In this document: one piece after another, positions 20,875-31,307 of the stretch | How the letters are laid out: each line of letters opens with the position of its first letter | Numbering within the stretch: position 1 is the first letter of the stretch | From: Sneathiella sp. | GTDB taxonomy: Bacteria > Pseudomonadota > Alphaproteobacteria > Sneathiellales > Sneathiellaceae | DNA: 64,000 nucleotides | Assembly: GCA_017643685.1 (NCBI GenBank) | Contig: JAEPMY010000001.1 | Coordinates: 1 to 64,000, forward strand | Direction of reading: 5' to 3' | The notes under the pieces: generated by a model | What the model was told of the DNA's origin: nothing | The model's input: the letters and a program-made list of their open reading frames with translations, nothing else | Database searches by the model: none | Program-made: the position numbers and the translations under genes

Positions 20875-21219
20875 GTGACGATGACTGATACACCAATCAT
20901 GACCCTGACCGACAAAGCGGCAGACCGCCTCAAGTCCCTCCTCTCGCAAAGCGCAGAAGGGGCCATCGGCCTTCGCATTGGCATCACCAATACGGGCTGC
21001 AACGGTCTTAGCTATACAATGGATTACACAACAGAATCCCGCGATGACGATGCCATCGTTGAAAACGGAGATGTGAAGCTGCTGATCAATTCAGACGCGA
21101 TTGAGTATGTAGCTGGCACTGAAATGGATTGGGAAGAAAAAGGGCTGGAGTCCCGCTTCACCTTTGAAAATCCAAACGAAAAAGGACGTTGTGGCTGCGG
21201 CTCCTCCTTCCACGTTTAA
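20875..21219 (+). CDS. sufA: A-type Fe-S carrier SufA
   Basis: HesB/IscA family: TNTGCNGLSYTMDY and RCGCGSSFHV. Confidence 0.9.
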   Translation: MTMTDTPIMTLTDKAADRLKSLLSQSAEGAIGLRIGITNTGCNGLSYTMDYTTESRDDDAIVENGDVKLLINSDAIEYVAGTEMDWEEKGLESRFTFENPNEKGRCGCGSSFHV

Positions 21220-21233
21220 TCCGTAAATCGATC

Positions 21234-21267
21234 AGGGCGATGGCCAGTCTTTCGCCCTCTTCTTTTA
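21234..21267 (+). terminator. Rho-independent-type terminator after suf operon
   Basis: agggcga...tcgccct hairpin followed by cttctttta. Confidence 0.65.
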
Positions 21268-21357
21268 TCATATTAATAAGCTTGCGTATTATCTGCATTC
21301 GTATTAATTTTGAAGTCAGGAAAACATCCCTCAAAACAACAAAAAACGGATGAGATC

Positions 21358-22500
21358 ATGAAACGGACACTCTTTCAGGAAGATCACGAGATTTTCCGCG
21401 CCTCCGCCCGGAAATTTGCCGAAACACGCATCGCCCCTTTCCACGACCAGTGGGAAAAAGATGGTCAGGTTCCGCGCGAGATTTGGCGCGAAGCTGGTGA
21501 AAACGGGTTCCTTTGCTGTACAGTTCCGGAAGAATATGGCGGGCCCGGTGTCGATTTTATGTTCAGCGCCATTTTCTGTGAGGAAATTGCCCGCGTTGGT
21601 GCAACGGGCCCGGCCTTCCACCTTCATTCCGAAATCGTAGCCCCTTACCTGATCCACTACGGAACGGAAGAACAAAAAAAGAAATGGTTGCCAAAACTTG
21701 TCTCTGGTGAGGTCATTTCCGCGGTTGCCATGACAGAGCCGGGCGCGGGCTCAGATCTTCAAAACATGAAAACAACCGCCATTGGAGATGGCGATGATTA
21801 TGTGATCAATGGCCAGAAAGTCTTTATCAGCAATGGTCAGCTTGCCGATTTGGTAGTGCTGGCCTGTAAAACCGATCCATCTGCCGCCGGTAAAGGGGTT
21901 AGCCTTATTCTGGTTGAGGGGGATAGACATGGCTTTGAGCGGGGCCGTAACTTAGAGAAAATCGGATACAAAGCACAGGATACATCGGAGCTGTTTTTCA
22001 ATGACGTTCGGGTTCCCAAAAGCAATTTGCTAGGCGTTGAGGGGCGCGGTTTTAAACAGCTTATGGAACAATTGGCACAGGAACGCCTCGTTATCGCGCT
22101 TCGCTCTGTCGCGGTGATCGAAGCAGCCCTTGAATGGACCGTTGAATACACAACTGGTCGCGGTGCCTTCGGCAAAAAAGTGTCAGATTTCCAGAACACA
22201 CGCTTCAAACTTGCTGAGATTAAGTCTCAGGCCGTTATGCTCCGTGCTTTTGTGGATCGCTGCCTTGAGGATCACATGAAAGGCGAGCTCACCGCCAATA
22301 CCGCCGCCATCGCCAAGCTGCAAAGTACGGAAATCCTTTGTCAGGTACTGGATGAATGCGTCCAGCTTCACGGTGGTTTTGGGTATATGTGGGAATATCC
22401 CATTGCCCGCGCATGGGCCGACAACCGGATGACCAGAATTGCTGGCGGCACGTCTGAGATTATGAAGCAAATTATCGCAAACGATCTTCTCGGACGTTAA
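21358..22500 (+). CDS. Acyl-CoA dehydrogenase family protein
   Basis: AMTEPGAGSDLQNMKTTA, LHGGFGYMWEYPIARAWADNRMTRIAGGTSEIMKQII. Confidence 0.95.
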   Translation: MKRTLFQEDHEIFRASARKFAETRIAPFHDQWEKDGQVPREIWREAGENGFLCCTVPEEYGGPGVDFMFSAIFCEEIARVGATGPAFHLHSEIVAPYLIHYGTEEQKKKWLPKLVSGEVISAVAMTEPGAGSDLQNMKTTAIGDGDDYVINGQKVFISNGQLADLVVLACKTDPSAAGKGVSLILVEGDRHGFERGRNLEKIGYKAQDTSELFFNDVRVPKSNLLGVEGRGFKQLMEQLAQERLVIALRSVAVIEAALEWTVEYTTGRGAFGKKVSDFQNTRFKLAEIKSQAVMLRAFVDRCLEDHMKGELTANTAAIAKLQSTEILCQVLDECVQLHGGFGYMWEYPIARAWADNRMTRIAGGTSEIMKQIIANDLLGR

Positions 22501-22518
22501 ATCCCGAAATTTCAGTCT

Positions 22519-22566
22519 GGAAACCTGAATTCATCCCCTCTATAAAAGGTGAAAATTCAGGTTTCC
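22519..22566. repeat. 13-bp inverted repeat (hairpin) immediately upstream of the pseudouridine synthase gene
   Basis: ggaaacctgaatt / aattcaggtttcc, perfectly complementary arms. Confidence 0.7.
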
Positions 22567-22574
22567 GGCTAAAT

Positions 22575-23279
22575 ATGAACCCTTACAATCCACCCAAACA
22601 TCCACATCTTGAAGTTTTCTACGAGGATGAGGCAATTCTTATTGCCATCAAACCCTCCGGCCTGCTCACCGTTCCGGGGCGTGAGGCGCACAAAAAAGAC
22701 TGCTTAATTAACCGGTTAACCAAACACTACCCCACAGCCACCATTGTTCATCGGCTGGATATGGAAACCTCTGGCCTTGTGGTACTTGCCCTTGATAAAG
22801 TGAGCCAAAGCGCACTGGGTCGCGCCTTTCAACAGCGAAAGGTGGAAAAAAGGTATCTGGCATGGATAGACGGAAACCCCGCCAGTGATTTTGGCAGCAT
22901 TGATCTGCCGCTTTTTCCCGACTGGCCTAATCGCCCTTTGCAAAAGGTGGATTATGAAAATGGGAAGCCGTCCCTCACCCATTGGAGAGTGATGGAGAGA
23001 CGAGATGACCGTGCCCTTGTCATGCTAACACCGCATACCGGCCGGTCACATCAATTACGGGTCCATATGAAAGCCATGGGCCACACGATCCTTGGCGATC
23101 CCCTATATGCGGATGAGCGGGTTCTGGGGATGGCCCCTCGCTTGATGCTTCACGCTGGACATCTCTCATTCCCGCATCCTCATACGGGCGACATCATCAG
23201 CTTCAACCTTCCCCCATTTCAGGGAGAGCCTGCCAAAGAGATGACATCAAATGGCGGGAATTTTTCTATTGGATGGTGA
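22575..23279 (+). CDS. rluA: RluA-family pseudouridine synthase
   Basis: IVHRLDMETSGLVVLAL catalytic motif, TGRSHQLRVHM. Confidence 0.85.
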   Translation: MNPYNPPKHPHLEVFYEDEAILIAIKPSGLLTVPGREAHKKDCLINRLTKHYPTATIVHRLDMETSGLVVLALDKVSQSALGRAFQQRKVEKRYLAWIDGNPASDFGSIDLPLFPDWPNRPLQKVDYENGKPSLTHWRVMERRDDRALVMLTPHTGRSHQLRVHMKAMGHTILGDPLYADERVLGMAPRLMLHAGHLSFPHPHTGDIISFNLPPFQGEPAKEMTSNGGNFSIGW

Positions 23280-24165
23280 CCACGTTATCGCCGCTACTTC
23301 GAGACTTCTCTAGCGCCTGTTCTGCGATGGAGAGCATGTTATCAATATCCTCCCCCAGCTCCTGTGTGGCCCCAATAGCGGCTTTTACTTCTAGTGTAAC
23401 AAGACCAGCCTGATATCCTTTGGATAAGAAAAATAGCATCAAATCATCCAGATAGGTTTCAATATGGGTTGGCCGCATATTCACAGTCATCAACGCCAAG
23501 CACCGACCGCTATACCGACATAAATAGTCTGTATCCCGAAGTCGGCCCGATAGTATCTCGGCAAAGCTTTTCATCACACGGTCGCCGACCCGCTGTCCAA
23601 AACGACGGTTAATATCATCAAGCCCTTCAACAGAAATGATGGCAACGGCGATTTCAACTTGCCCTCTCTGCGCGCTTGAATAAATGGGGTTGATGCGGCT
23701 GATAAATGCCTGTCGCGTCAATAACTCGGTCAGCGGATCTTTATCTGAGACTTCGATTTTCTGCTCCGCCAGCAAGTTTCTCGCATTCATTACCTCAATA
23801 CGGGCCTGCAAGTCATCTTTATGAACAGGGGCCTGGCAGAAATCCACTTGTCCAGTGGATACAAGAAAATCAAATTGCTCGGGGAAGCTCTCTCCGACGA
23901 TCAGAAGAATTTGCAGATTGTTATTTTCTGCCAATAACGGAATAAGCGCTTTGAGAGCCGTCTCCTCATTTTCAAGGACTTCAACAATCATCAGATGCGC
24001 CCCTGTCGCCCCATCCAATTCTTCCGGAATCGCATTGAGCGACGCGACATCAACGCCATCCATCCCGAACTGCACCGCTATTTCCTGCACGCAGGACAGC
24101 GTGCTTTTCTCCTTGGTGACTACCGTAACCTGCTCAAACGACAATCTGGCTTTGTGAGGGGGCAT
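23266..24165 (-). CDS. GGDEF-domain protein with degenerate active site (SGRCL instead of GGDEF)
   Basis: DPLTELLTRQAFISRI ... DINRRFGQRVGDRVMKSFAEILSGRLRDTDYLCRYSGRCLALM. Confidence 0.8.
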   Translation of the reverse strand: MPPHKARLSFEQVTVVTKEKSTLSCVQEIAVQFGMDGVDVASLNAIPEELDGATGAHLMIVEVLENEETALKALIPLLAENNNLQILLIVGESFPEQFDFLVSTGQVDFCQAPVHKDDLQARIEVMNARNLLAEQKIEVSDKDPLTELLTRQAFISRINPIYSSAQRGQVEIAVAIISVEGLDDINRRFGQRVGDRVMKSFAEILSGRLRDTDYLCRYSGRCLALMTVNMRPTHIETYLDDLMLFFLSKGYQAGLVTLEVKAAIGATQELGEDIDNMLSIAEQALEKSRSSGDNVVTIQ

Positions 24166-24599
24166 TGCGGCTACTCCTTAAGCGGGGCGTGTCAAACATT
24201 CGTATACCAATGGTATTAACCATAACATTACTATTAATTGTATTTTTATATAGATATTTTTGCATGTAATAAATGTTTTTGTTACATTTATCGACATTAT
24301 TGGAACTGAGCTAACAAATCACAAAATCAAGATTTTATTATAATCTCATTTCAGAAAACGTCATTTTATTATATTTTACATCGTATTAGTAAAAATTTAC
24401 AGAACTCTAGAGATCTTTTTTCTTTTAGAAGTCAGCCGTCACCCAAGAAATACGCCCTGCGAACAAACAATTTTCACTAATGTAACTTAACAGAGTGTTT
24501 TTTTATTACATTAACCCTAAATTAGTAACTCAACCTATAACCTTCTCCGTATCTGGAAATTTGAGCTGAATTCTTCACTTATCTTCAGACAACGGAAAG

Positions 24600-24911
24600 A
24601 TGTTACGGGAAATGGGTAGTAAATCAGGGCAAACCGGCAAACCAATCACACTCCCAAGTGTTTTGAACCTTGGCGTTGCTGAGACTTTAAGAGAGCAATT
24701 CGTTGAGCTGTCCATGCAGGAAACCAGCCTCACAATCGACGCCTCTGAAGTAGAGACAATTACCACCCCCTGCATTCAAGTTCTTCTTGCTGCTTACCGC
24801 GCGATGGAAGAAGCAGGCGGCACCGTAGTTGTGACATCCCCATCCCCATCTTTCGAAGCAGCATTTCAGGATCTCGGGTTGAACGTCATTTATAAGAAAT
24901 GGAGTAACTAG
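24600..24911 (+). CDS. STAS-domain protein, first gene of chemotaxis cluster
   Basis: LTIDASEVETITTPCIQVLLAAYRAMEEAGG, STAS/anti-anti-sigma-like. Confidence 0.8.
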   Translation: MLREMGSKSGQTGKPITLPSVLNLGVAETLREQFVELSMQETSLTIDASEVETITTPCIQVLLAAYRAMEEAGGTVVVTSPSPSFEAAFQDLGLNVIYKKWSN

Positions 24912-24913
24912 GT

Positions 24914-25279
24914 ATGGCTAAGAAAGTTCTGGCTGTTGATGATTCAAAAACCATGAGGGACATGGTGAGTTTCACCTTGAAGGGGGCCGGCTATGACGTT
25001 GTAGAGGCTGAGGATGGTCTTGTAGCCCTTGAACGTATTGGCGGAAATGCCGTCGATCTTGTCATTACAGATATCAACATGCCCAATATGGATGGCATCA
25101 GCCTTGTAAAAGCGCTCCGCCAAAATCCGGCACATAGCTCCACCCCTATTCTCGTTCTGACAACTGAGAGCGACGACAACAAGAAGAACGAAGGCCGCGC
25201 GGCAGGTGCAACCGGCTGGATTGTCAAACCGTTCGAACCTGAGAAGCTACTAAAAGTGGTTCAGAAGGTGTGCGGATAA
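24914..25279 (+). CDS. cheY: Chemotaxis response regulator CheY
   Basis: KVLAVDDSKTMRDMV, DLVITDINMPNMDG, KPFEPEKLL. Confidence 0.92.
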   Translation: MAKKVLAVDDSKTMRDMVSFTLKGAGYDVVEAEDGLVALERIGGNAVDLVITDINMPNMDGISLVKALRQNPAHSSTPILVLTTESDDNKKNEGRAAGATGWIVKPFEPEKLLKVVQKVCG

Positions 25280-25306
25280 ACAAAAACGGTCTGAAGCGAG
25301 AAAAAA

Positions 25307-27484
25307 ATGGACGAATACGCACAATTCAAGGCGACCTATTTTGCAGAATGTTCTGAGCTACTCTCCGATGTGGAGAGCCAGCTTTCAGAATTGAGCACAG
25401 GTGCGGATGACCCTGAAGTCCTGCACGCCATTTTTCGCGCAGTCCATTCTATTAAGGCCGGCGCAGGAGCCTTTAAATACAACAAACTGGCGGAATTCTC
25501 CCACGAATTTGAAGCACTTCTAGATCGGATGCGGGATGGTCGTATTGCGGTAACAGAAGATGGGGTGAATTTACTCTTCCGCGCATCAGATATTCTGGCT
25601 GCAATGGTTGAAGCCGCTGAAAGCGGTGATGACCTTGCGAATGATTTTGGCAGCCAAATTCTTGATGAAATTACCATAATCGTTAAGGGAGAGGCAAAAT
25701 CCACTTCCTCTGAAGCAAATGGAACTACGCCCGCCGCCGCGACCAACGCTGACACCAGCACCCCACAAGGTCCTGTTGTCTATCATATTTCCTTTGCGCC
25801 TAAAGCGGAACTATTCAAGCATGCGAATGAGCCGCTTCTTATCATCAGAGAACTTAAAACTCTGGGAGAGGTAGAGGCGCTTCCGTCCTTACAAAACCTC
25901 CCCTCCTTGCAGGCAATGGACGGCGAAGAGGCCTATCTTGCTTGGGATTTTGTTATTCGAACCGAAGCTTCCCTGGAGGATGTGGAAGAAGTCTTTGAGT
26001 TTGTGACGGAAGATTGCGACCTGCTTATTGAGCTGCAAGGCGATATGACACCCGATGAGGTGATACCTGAAGAGGGAACACCCACAGAGGCTACCGTCTT
26101 AGAATACGCCCAACACGCGATTGCAAAAGGAAGTGACACCGCAGCCCCGCAAGCGGCGGCTGGTGGCGCCAAGGCGACCGCAAAAGTATCCTCAATCCGG
26201 GTGGATCTGGATCGCATTGATCGCCTTGTAAATATGGTTGGGGAGCTTGTCATCACTCAGTCCATGCTCTCCCAGCAAACAAGTGAGCTGCCATCGGACA
26301 ATATGCCAAATATGGTCCGCGGCCTTGAAGAGTTAGCCCTACACACCCGTGAATTGCAGGAAAGCGTTATGGCAATCCGCATGCAGCCGGTTAAATCTGT
26401 CTTTTCACGCATGCCCCGCCTTGTCAGAGAGCTATCCAATAAGCTCAGCAAAAAGGTGAACCTCAACACCATTGGTGAAAATACCGAAGTCGATAAGACC
26501 GTTATTGAAGAGATTAGCGACCCAATCACTCATATGATCCGCAACTCTCTTGATCATGGGCTTGAGCCCCCTGCGGATCGCATTGAAGCCGGAAAACCCG
26601 AAGTTGGCACGATCACCCTTTCCGCAGAACATCGCGGCGGACGCATTGTGATCACCATCGCGGATGATGGCCGCGGAATTAACCGCGAAGCTGTCCTCAA
26701 ACGTGCGTTGGAACGTGGATTGATCACCGAAAATTCCCAGCTGACCGATGATGAAATCGATAACATGATTTTTGCACCGGGCTTTTCCACCGCTGAACAG
26801 GTAACAGACATTTCCGGGCGGGGTGTCGGAATGGATGTGGTACGCAGGAACATTCAATCACTGGGCGGCCGCGTTTCTATTCAGTCCACCCCAGGCAAAG
26901 GATCCCGCTTCACAATGACCCTGCCGCTCACCCTAGCGGTTATGGATGGCATGATCGTGGAAGCCGGCACAGAAAAATACGTTATTCCGATCACCAATAT
27001 CGTTGAAAGCCTTCGCCCTTCACGGGAGGCCCTAAAGCGCTTACCGAATGGGCAGCGTCTCGTTCGTATCCGCGGCCAATATGTACCGCTATGTGCCCTT
27101 CATCATGTGTTTAACATTCCAGGCGCCCGCAAAGATCCGGCTAAAGCTTTAGTCGTTTTGGTGGAGAGTGAAGAATTTGGAACCACAGGCATTGTTGTCG
27201 ATCGCCTTTTGGGTCAGCAACAAGTGGTTATCAAAAGCCTGGAGAGCAACTACCGTCCAGTACCCGGCGTTTCCGCGGCTACCATTCTTGGAAACGGTAA
27301 AGTTGCCCCAATTTTGGATATCGAAGCCATTTACCGGATTTCACAATCGAAGAAGAAAATTGAGGACGACGAAGAGGAGCTTGTTTTTGGCACCCTTAAT
27401 GACGTCCCAGAGGAGCTAGAGCATCTAACCGATATGCCTCCCTCCTCGTCCAGCACAATGCCGCAACCAACTGCAGGATCATAA
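25307..27484 (+). CDS. cheA: Chemotaxis histidine kinase CheA
   Basis: HSIKAGAG Hpt motif, MVGELVITQSML, MIRNSLDHG, GRGVGMDVV, P5 CheW-like end. Confidence 0.97.
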   Translation: MDEYAQFKATYFAECSELLSDVESQLSELSTGADDPEVLHAIFRAVHSIKAGAGAFKYNKLAEFSHEFEALLDRMRDGRIAVTEDGVNLLFRASDILAAMVEAAESGDDLANDFGSQILDEITIIVKGEAKSTSSEANGTTPAAATNADTSTPQGPVVYHISFAPKAELFKHANEPLLIIRELKTLGEVEALPSLQNLPSLQAMDGEEAYLAWDFVIRTEASLEDVEEVFEFVTEDCDLLIELQGDMTPDEVIPEEGTPTEATVLEYAQHAIAKGSDTAAPQAAAGGAKATAKVSSIRVDLDRIDRLVNMVGELVITQSMLSQQTSELPSDNMPNMVRGLEELALHTRELQESVMAIRMQPVKSVFSRMPRLVRELSNKLSKKVNLNTIGENTEVDKTVIEEISDPITHMIRNSLDHGLEPPADRIEAGKPEVGTITLSAEHRGGRIVITIADDGRGINREAVLKRALERGLITENSQLTDDEIDNMIFAPGFSTAEQVTDISGRGVGMDVVRRNIQSLGGRVSIQSTPGKGSRFTMTLPLTLAVMDGMIVEAGTEKYVIPITNIVESLRPSREALKRLPNGQRLVRIRGQYVPLCALHHVFNIPGARKDPAKALVVLVESEEFGTTGIVVDRLLGQQQVVIKSLESNYRPVPGVSAATILGNGKVAPILDIEAIYRISQSKKKIEDDEEELVFGTLNDVPEELEHLTDMPPSSSSTMPQPTAGS

Positions 27485-27486
27485 TT

Positions 27487-28050
27487 ATGGAAGTTGCTAC
27501 AGATACGCAGGCAAAAAATGTCATCCCTGACCCAAATGGCGCTGGTAATTCGATAGATGCGTTGGATCACGACCCCAAAGAAATCCAACAATTCGTCACC
27601 TTTGCCATTGGGAAAGAAGAATACGCCGTCGACATCATGCAGGTTCGGGAAATTCAAGCGTGGTCAGAAGTAACCATCCTCCCGAACCAGCCAAAATATA
27701 TGCGCGGTGTGCTTAACCTTCGGGGCATTATTGTTCCGATATTTGATCTTCGATGTCGATTTGGCCAAGGAGAGACCGAAGCGACCCCGATCCATGTGGT
27801 TGTCATCGTCGCTGTTAAAGATCGGATTATTGGAATATTGGTCGACCGCGTATCCGACATTCTAAAAGTTGAATATAGCGAAATCCGAAAAGTCCCTGAT
27901 TTAGATGATCAAGAAGATCAGGATCATATCGTCGGCTTGGTAACCGCCGGAGACCGCATGGTTGCCCTATTGGATGCAGCCTGCCTGTTCCATGCCGAAA
28001 TTATCGAAAAAACTATTGATGTGGCGGACGCCAGCAAAGCGCCCCAATAA
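27487..28050 (+). CDS. cheW: Chemotaxis adaptor CheW
   Basis: [40 protein letters not shown]. Confidence 0.96.
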   Translation: MEVATDTQAKNVIPDPNGAGNSIDALDHDPKEIQQFVTFAIGKEEYAVDIMQVREIQAWSEVTILPNQPKYMRGVLNLRGIIVPIFDLRCRFGQGETEATPIHVVVIVAVKDRIIGILVDRVSDILKVEYSEIRKVPDLDDQEDQDHIVGLVTAGDRMVALLDAACLFHAEIIEKTIDVADASKAPQ

Positions 28051-28070
28051 TTGTCTGTGAGGAAATTGAA

Positions 28071-31000
28071 ATGACAGATGTAACCGCTCAATCAAACCCT
28101 CAAGATAAGATGAGGGACGTTCATTCCAAGTTTTCGTTGTCGGGAATTTCCGTCCGAAACTTACTAACAGGGGGCTTTGCAATCGCCTGCCTGGTACTAG
28201 TTGTCGCCATGGGCGCTGGAATATTGGGAGCAAACAAAGAAGCTGCCCATGTAATCGAAGCCCGTGACCGAACTATACCAACAACAATTGCTATTTCCGA
28301 ACTTCAACAAAAGTTAGTGGAGACAGAAGTCTACACAGGTAAATGGGTTGCAACCGGCGAAAGCCGTTTCACAGATGCACTCAATCAAAACTGGTCAGAT
28401 ATTAGCGCCTTACAGGCACAAATCGACGAGAGCCTTCCCTACATGAGCGGAACATATTCCGGAATTTGGCAAGACGTCAAAGGCCAGCTCCGTGACTACC
28501 AGTCTGCCCAAAACCAAGTAGTAAGAGCTGCTGGCTCTTCAGGTCAGCTGTCTTCAAACTCTGAGCTGATCGAGAGCCTGATACCCCTTGAAAGACGTCT
28601 CCGCACTGCCTTAGTCGGAGAAACCGGGTTGTTGATACAAGCCCGCGAAGAACTCAATGACACAATGACAGCACTGGCGGATGAAGCAAATACATTGTCT
28701 TCAACCCTCTGGATCTTGCTCGTTGCTGGTGTTGTTTTGACAGCGGCCGCAGGGGTTCTTGCTTCTCGCGCAGTTCTGACCCCCCTCTCCCGACTTGCGG
28801 ATATGGTTGTTGAAATTGCGGATGGTAAAGTTGTCGACATTCCTGGACTAGACCGGAAAGATCCATTGGGTCAACTCGCCCGCAGCCTTCAACTTATTGT
28901 TAACAGCGCGCGTGAGAGCCTGCGTACGAAAGCTGCTCTGGATAGCTGCCGCACCAACGTGATGGTGGCAGATGAGAATTATGACATCGTTTATGTAAAC
29001 GAGACCATGAGAGAAATGCTGACATCAAACGAAGGCAACATGCGTAAAGACCTGCCTAACTTTGATGCTAAAACAATCGTTGGTACCAATATCGACGACT
29101 TCCACAAAAATCCAGCGCATCAACGTGGCATGCTGGCTCATTTAAGAGCGACAACCGAGACCAGCCTTGATATCGGCGGTCGTAACTTTGACTTGGTTGT
29201 ATCTCCTGTTTTAGACAATGATCAAAACCGTATCGGCACCGTTGTGGAATGGGCTGATGTGACGGAACAGAAGCAACGTGAAGCCGAAGAAACTCGGATT
29301 GCAAATGAAAACTCCCGAATTAAATCCGCATTGGATAGCTGCCGCACCAACGTGATGGTCGCGGACGCGGACTACAACATTGTTTATGTAAACAATACGA
29401 TGCTGGAGATGCTTCAGGATAACGAAGGCGATATGCGCAAAGACCTGCCAAACTTCAAGGCAGATGATATCGTCGGCACAAATATTGATACATTCCACAA
29501 AAACCCAGCTCATCAGCGTGGTATGCTGGATGCTCTAACGGGTGAATATGAAGCCAACCTGACAATTGGTGGCCGAGAATATGATCTTGTGGTGTCTCCT
29601 ATTCTGGATGATCAGAAGGCGCGCATCGGGACGGTTGTTGAGTGGGAAGATGTAACGGAGCGGAATGCACAGCGCAGCGAAGAGCGCCGCATTGCGAACG
29701 AAAATTCCCGCATTAAATCTGCACTAGATAACTGTACCACCAATATGATGGTTGCGGATGCGGATTATAACATCGTTTATGTAAACGAAACCATGAAAGC
29801 CATGTTGCACAAAAACGAGTCCAACATGCGCGAGGAACTGACAAGCTTTGATGCCGCGACAATTGTCGGCACCAATATCGATACATTCCATAAAAACCCA
29901 AGCCACCAACGCGGCATGCTGGACCGTTTGACGCAATCTTATGAAACCAGCATCGAAGTTGGCGGCAAATTCTATGATCTGATCGCCAGCCCGGTTCTTA
30001 CCGATGAAGGCGAGCGTATTGGCACCGTTGTAGAATGGGCCGATGTAACAGCCGAAAAATTAATTGAACAGGAAATTGACGGTGTCGTCAGCGCCGCCGT
30101 TGCCGGTGATTTCAGTAGCAAACTACAGCTAGACGGCAAGGAGGGCTTTATGCTCCGCTTGTCAGAAGCCATCAACAGCCTGTCAGACACCGTCTCAAAT
30201 GCGATGGAGGATGTCGGCACGGCTCTATCCGCCCTGTCCAACGGGGATTTGACCAAACGGATCACGGCTGATTATCAAGGGTTGTTTGATGTTCTGAAAT
30301 CCAACACAAACGGAACGTCAGAGCAATTAGCGTCTATCGTGGCCGATATCATGACGGCAGGCAGTGAAGTTGCTAACGCGGCTCAGGAAATCAATATGGG
30401 CACCATGGATCTGTCTCAACGGACGGAACAACAAGCCTCTAACCTGGAAGAAACTGCGGCCGCTATGGAGGAAATGGCCTCTACGGTTAAACAGAATGCG
30501 GAAAATGCGCAGCAGGCGAACCAGCTATCCATCTCTGCCCGTGATGTCGCCGAGCGCGGCGGCGGAGTTGTGGGTGAAGTGGTTGAAGCCATGTCCCGCA
30601 TTGAAGGCTCCTCACAGAAAATCTCTGACATTATCAGTGTCATTGACGAGATCGCCTTCCAAACTAACCTTCTCGCCCTAAACGCCGCGGTGGAAGCCGC
30701 CCGCGCAGGCGATGCAGGTAAAGGCTTCGCGGTTGTTGCTGCCGAAGTCGGCACACTTGCTCAACGCTCCTCACAAGCGGCCAAAGACATTAAAGGCCTT
30801 ATCAATGATAGCGGCAGCCAGGTTAAAGATGGTGTCCGCCTCGTTGGAAATGCCGGCGAGTCCCTAACGGAGATCGTCGACTCCATTAAACGACTGAGCG
30901 ATATCGTCTCTGAGATTGCGGCTGCAAGTAATGAGCAATCTACAAGTATCAATGAGATCAACCGTTCTGTCTCGCAGATGGATGAGATGACCCAGCAGAA

Positions 31001-31244
31001 CTCCGCCCTTGTGGAAGAAAACGCAGCAGCGTCCAGAACACTGCAGGAGCAGTCAGAAAGCATGCGGGATCGGATTTCCTTCTTCAAGGTCGACGACAGT
31101 GTCGCCCCTAGCCAAGCGAAACCCGCCGCAAGTCCAAAAAACACTGCGATGGGATCCGGCTCTGGCGCTTCAAAATCCGTTGCGATGCCAGTTATGGCCA
31201 TGAGCAACGGCCAAGCAGCGGCAGAGGATTGGAGTGAGTTCTAA
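28071..31244 (+). CDS. Methyl-accepting chemotaxis protein with three tandem PAS domains and C-terminal DWSEF tail
   Basis: Two TM helices, three homologous PAS units, MCP signalling hairpin [36 protein letters not shown]. Confidence 0.96.
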   Translation: MTDVTAQSNPQDKMRDVHSKFSLSGISVRNLLTGGFAIACLVLVVAMGAGILGANKEAAHVIEARDRTIPTTIAISELQQKLVETEVYTGKWVATGESRFTDALNQNWSDISALQAQIDESLPYMSGTYSGIWQDVKGQLRDYQSAQNQVVRAAGSSGQLSSNSELIESLIPLERRLRTALVGETGLLIQAREELNDTMTALADEANTLSSTLWILLVAGVVLTAAAGVLASRAVLTPLSRLADMVVEIADGKVVDIPGLDRKDPLGQLARSLQLIVNSARESLRTKAALDSCRTNVMVADENYDIVYVNETMREMLTSNEGNMRKDLPNFDAKTIVGTNIDDFHKNPAHQRGMLAHLRATTETSLDIGGRNFDLVVSPVLDNDQNRIGTVVEWADVTEQKQREAEETRIANENSRIKSALDSCRTNVMVADADYNIVYVNNTMLEMLQDNEGDMRKDLPNFKADDIVGTNIDTFHKNPAHQRGMLDALTGEYEANLTIGGREYDLVVSPILDDQKARIGTVVEWEDVTERNAQRSEERRIANENSRIKSALDNCTTNMMVADADYNIVYVNETMKAMLHKNESNMREELTSFDAATIVGTNIDTFHKNPSHQRGMLDRLTQSYETSIEVGGKFYDLIASPVLTDEGERIGTVVEWADVTAEKLIEQEIDGVVSAAVAGDFSSKLQLDGKEGFMLRLSEAINSLSDTVSNAMEDVGTALSALSNGDLTKRITADYQGLFDVLKSNTNGTSEQLASIVADIMTAGSEVANAAQEINMGTMDLSQRTEQQASNLEETAAAMEEMASTVKQNAENAQQANQLSISARDVAERGGGVVGEVVEAMSRIEGSSQKISDIISVIDEIAFQTNLLALNAAVEAARAGDAGKGFAVVAAEVGTLAQRSSQAAKDIKGLINDSGSQVKDGVRLVGNAGESLTEIVDSIKRLSDIVSEIAAASNEQSTSINEINRSVSQMDEMTQQNSALVEENAAASRTLQEQSESMRDRISFFKVDDSVAPSQAKPAASPKNTAMGSGSGASKSVAMPVMAMSNGQAAAEDWSEF
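28938..30116 (+). repeat. Three in-frame tandem repeats of 393 bp (131 aa PAS units)
   Basis: Equivalent codons of [13 protein letters not shown] / [13 protein letters not shown] / [13 protein letters not shown] at 28938, 29331 and 29724, spacing 393 bp each. Confidence 0.9.
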
Positions 31245-31267
31245 GAAACGCGTCAACGCCTAACAAC

Positions 31268-31291
31268 GCTCTAGCCCGTCCGGGCTAGAGC
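31268..31291. repeat. Perfect 11-bp-stem hairpin between MCP and cheR without T-tract
   Basis: gctctagcccg-tc-cgggctagagc. Confidence 0.85.
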
Positions 31292-31307
31292 AACTTAGAG
31301 GGAGCAC

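Noticed and set aside
24180-24599. AT-rich 420-bp gap as a possible mobile-element scar or RNA gene
   Set aside because: No terminal inverted repeats, target duplications or tRNA-like structure seen; treated as promoter region
28938-30116. Possible CRISPR-like or satellite repeat
   Set aside because: The repeats are long, in-frame protein-domain duplications (PAS), not short DNA repeats with spacers
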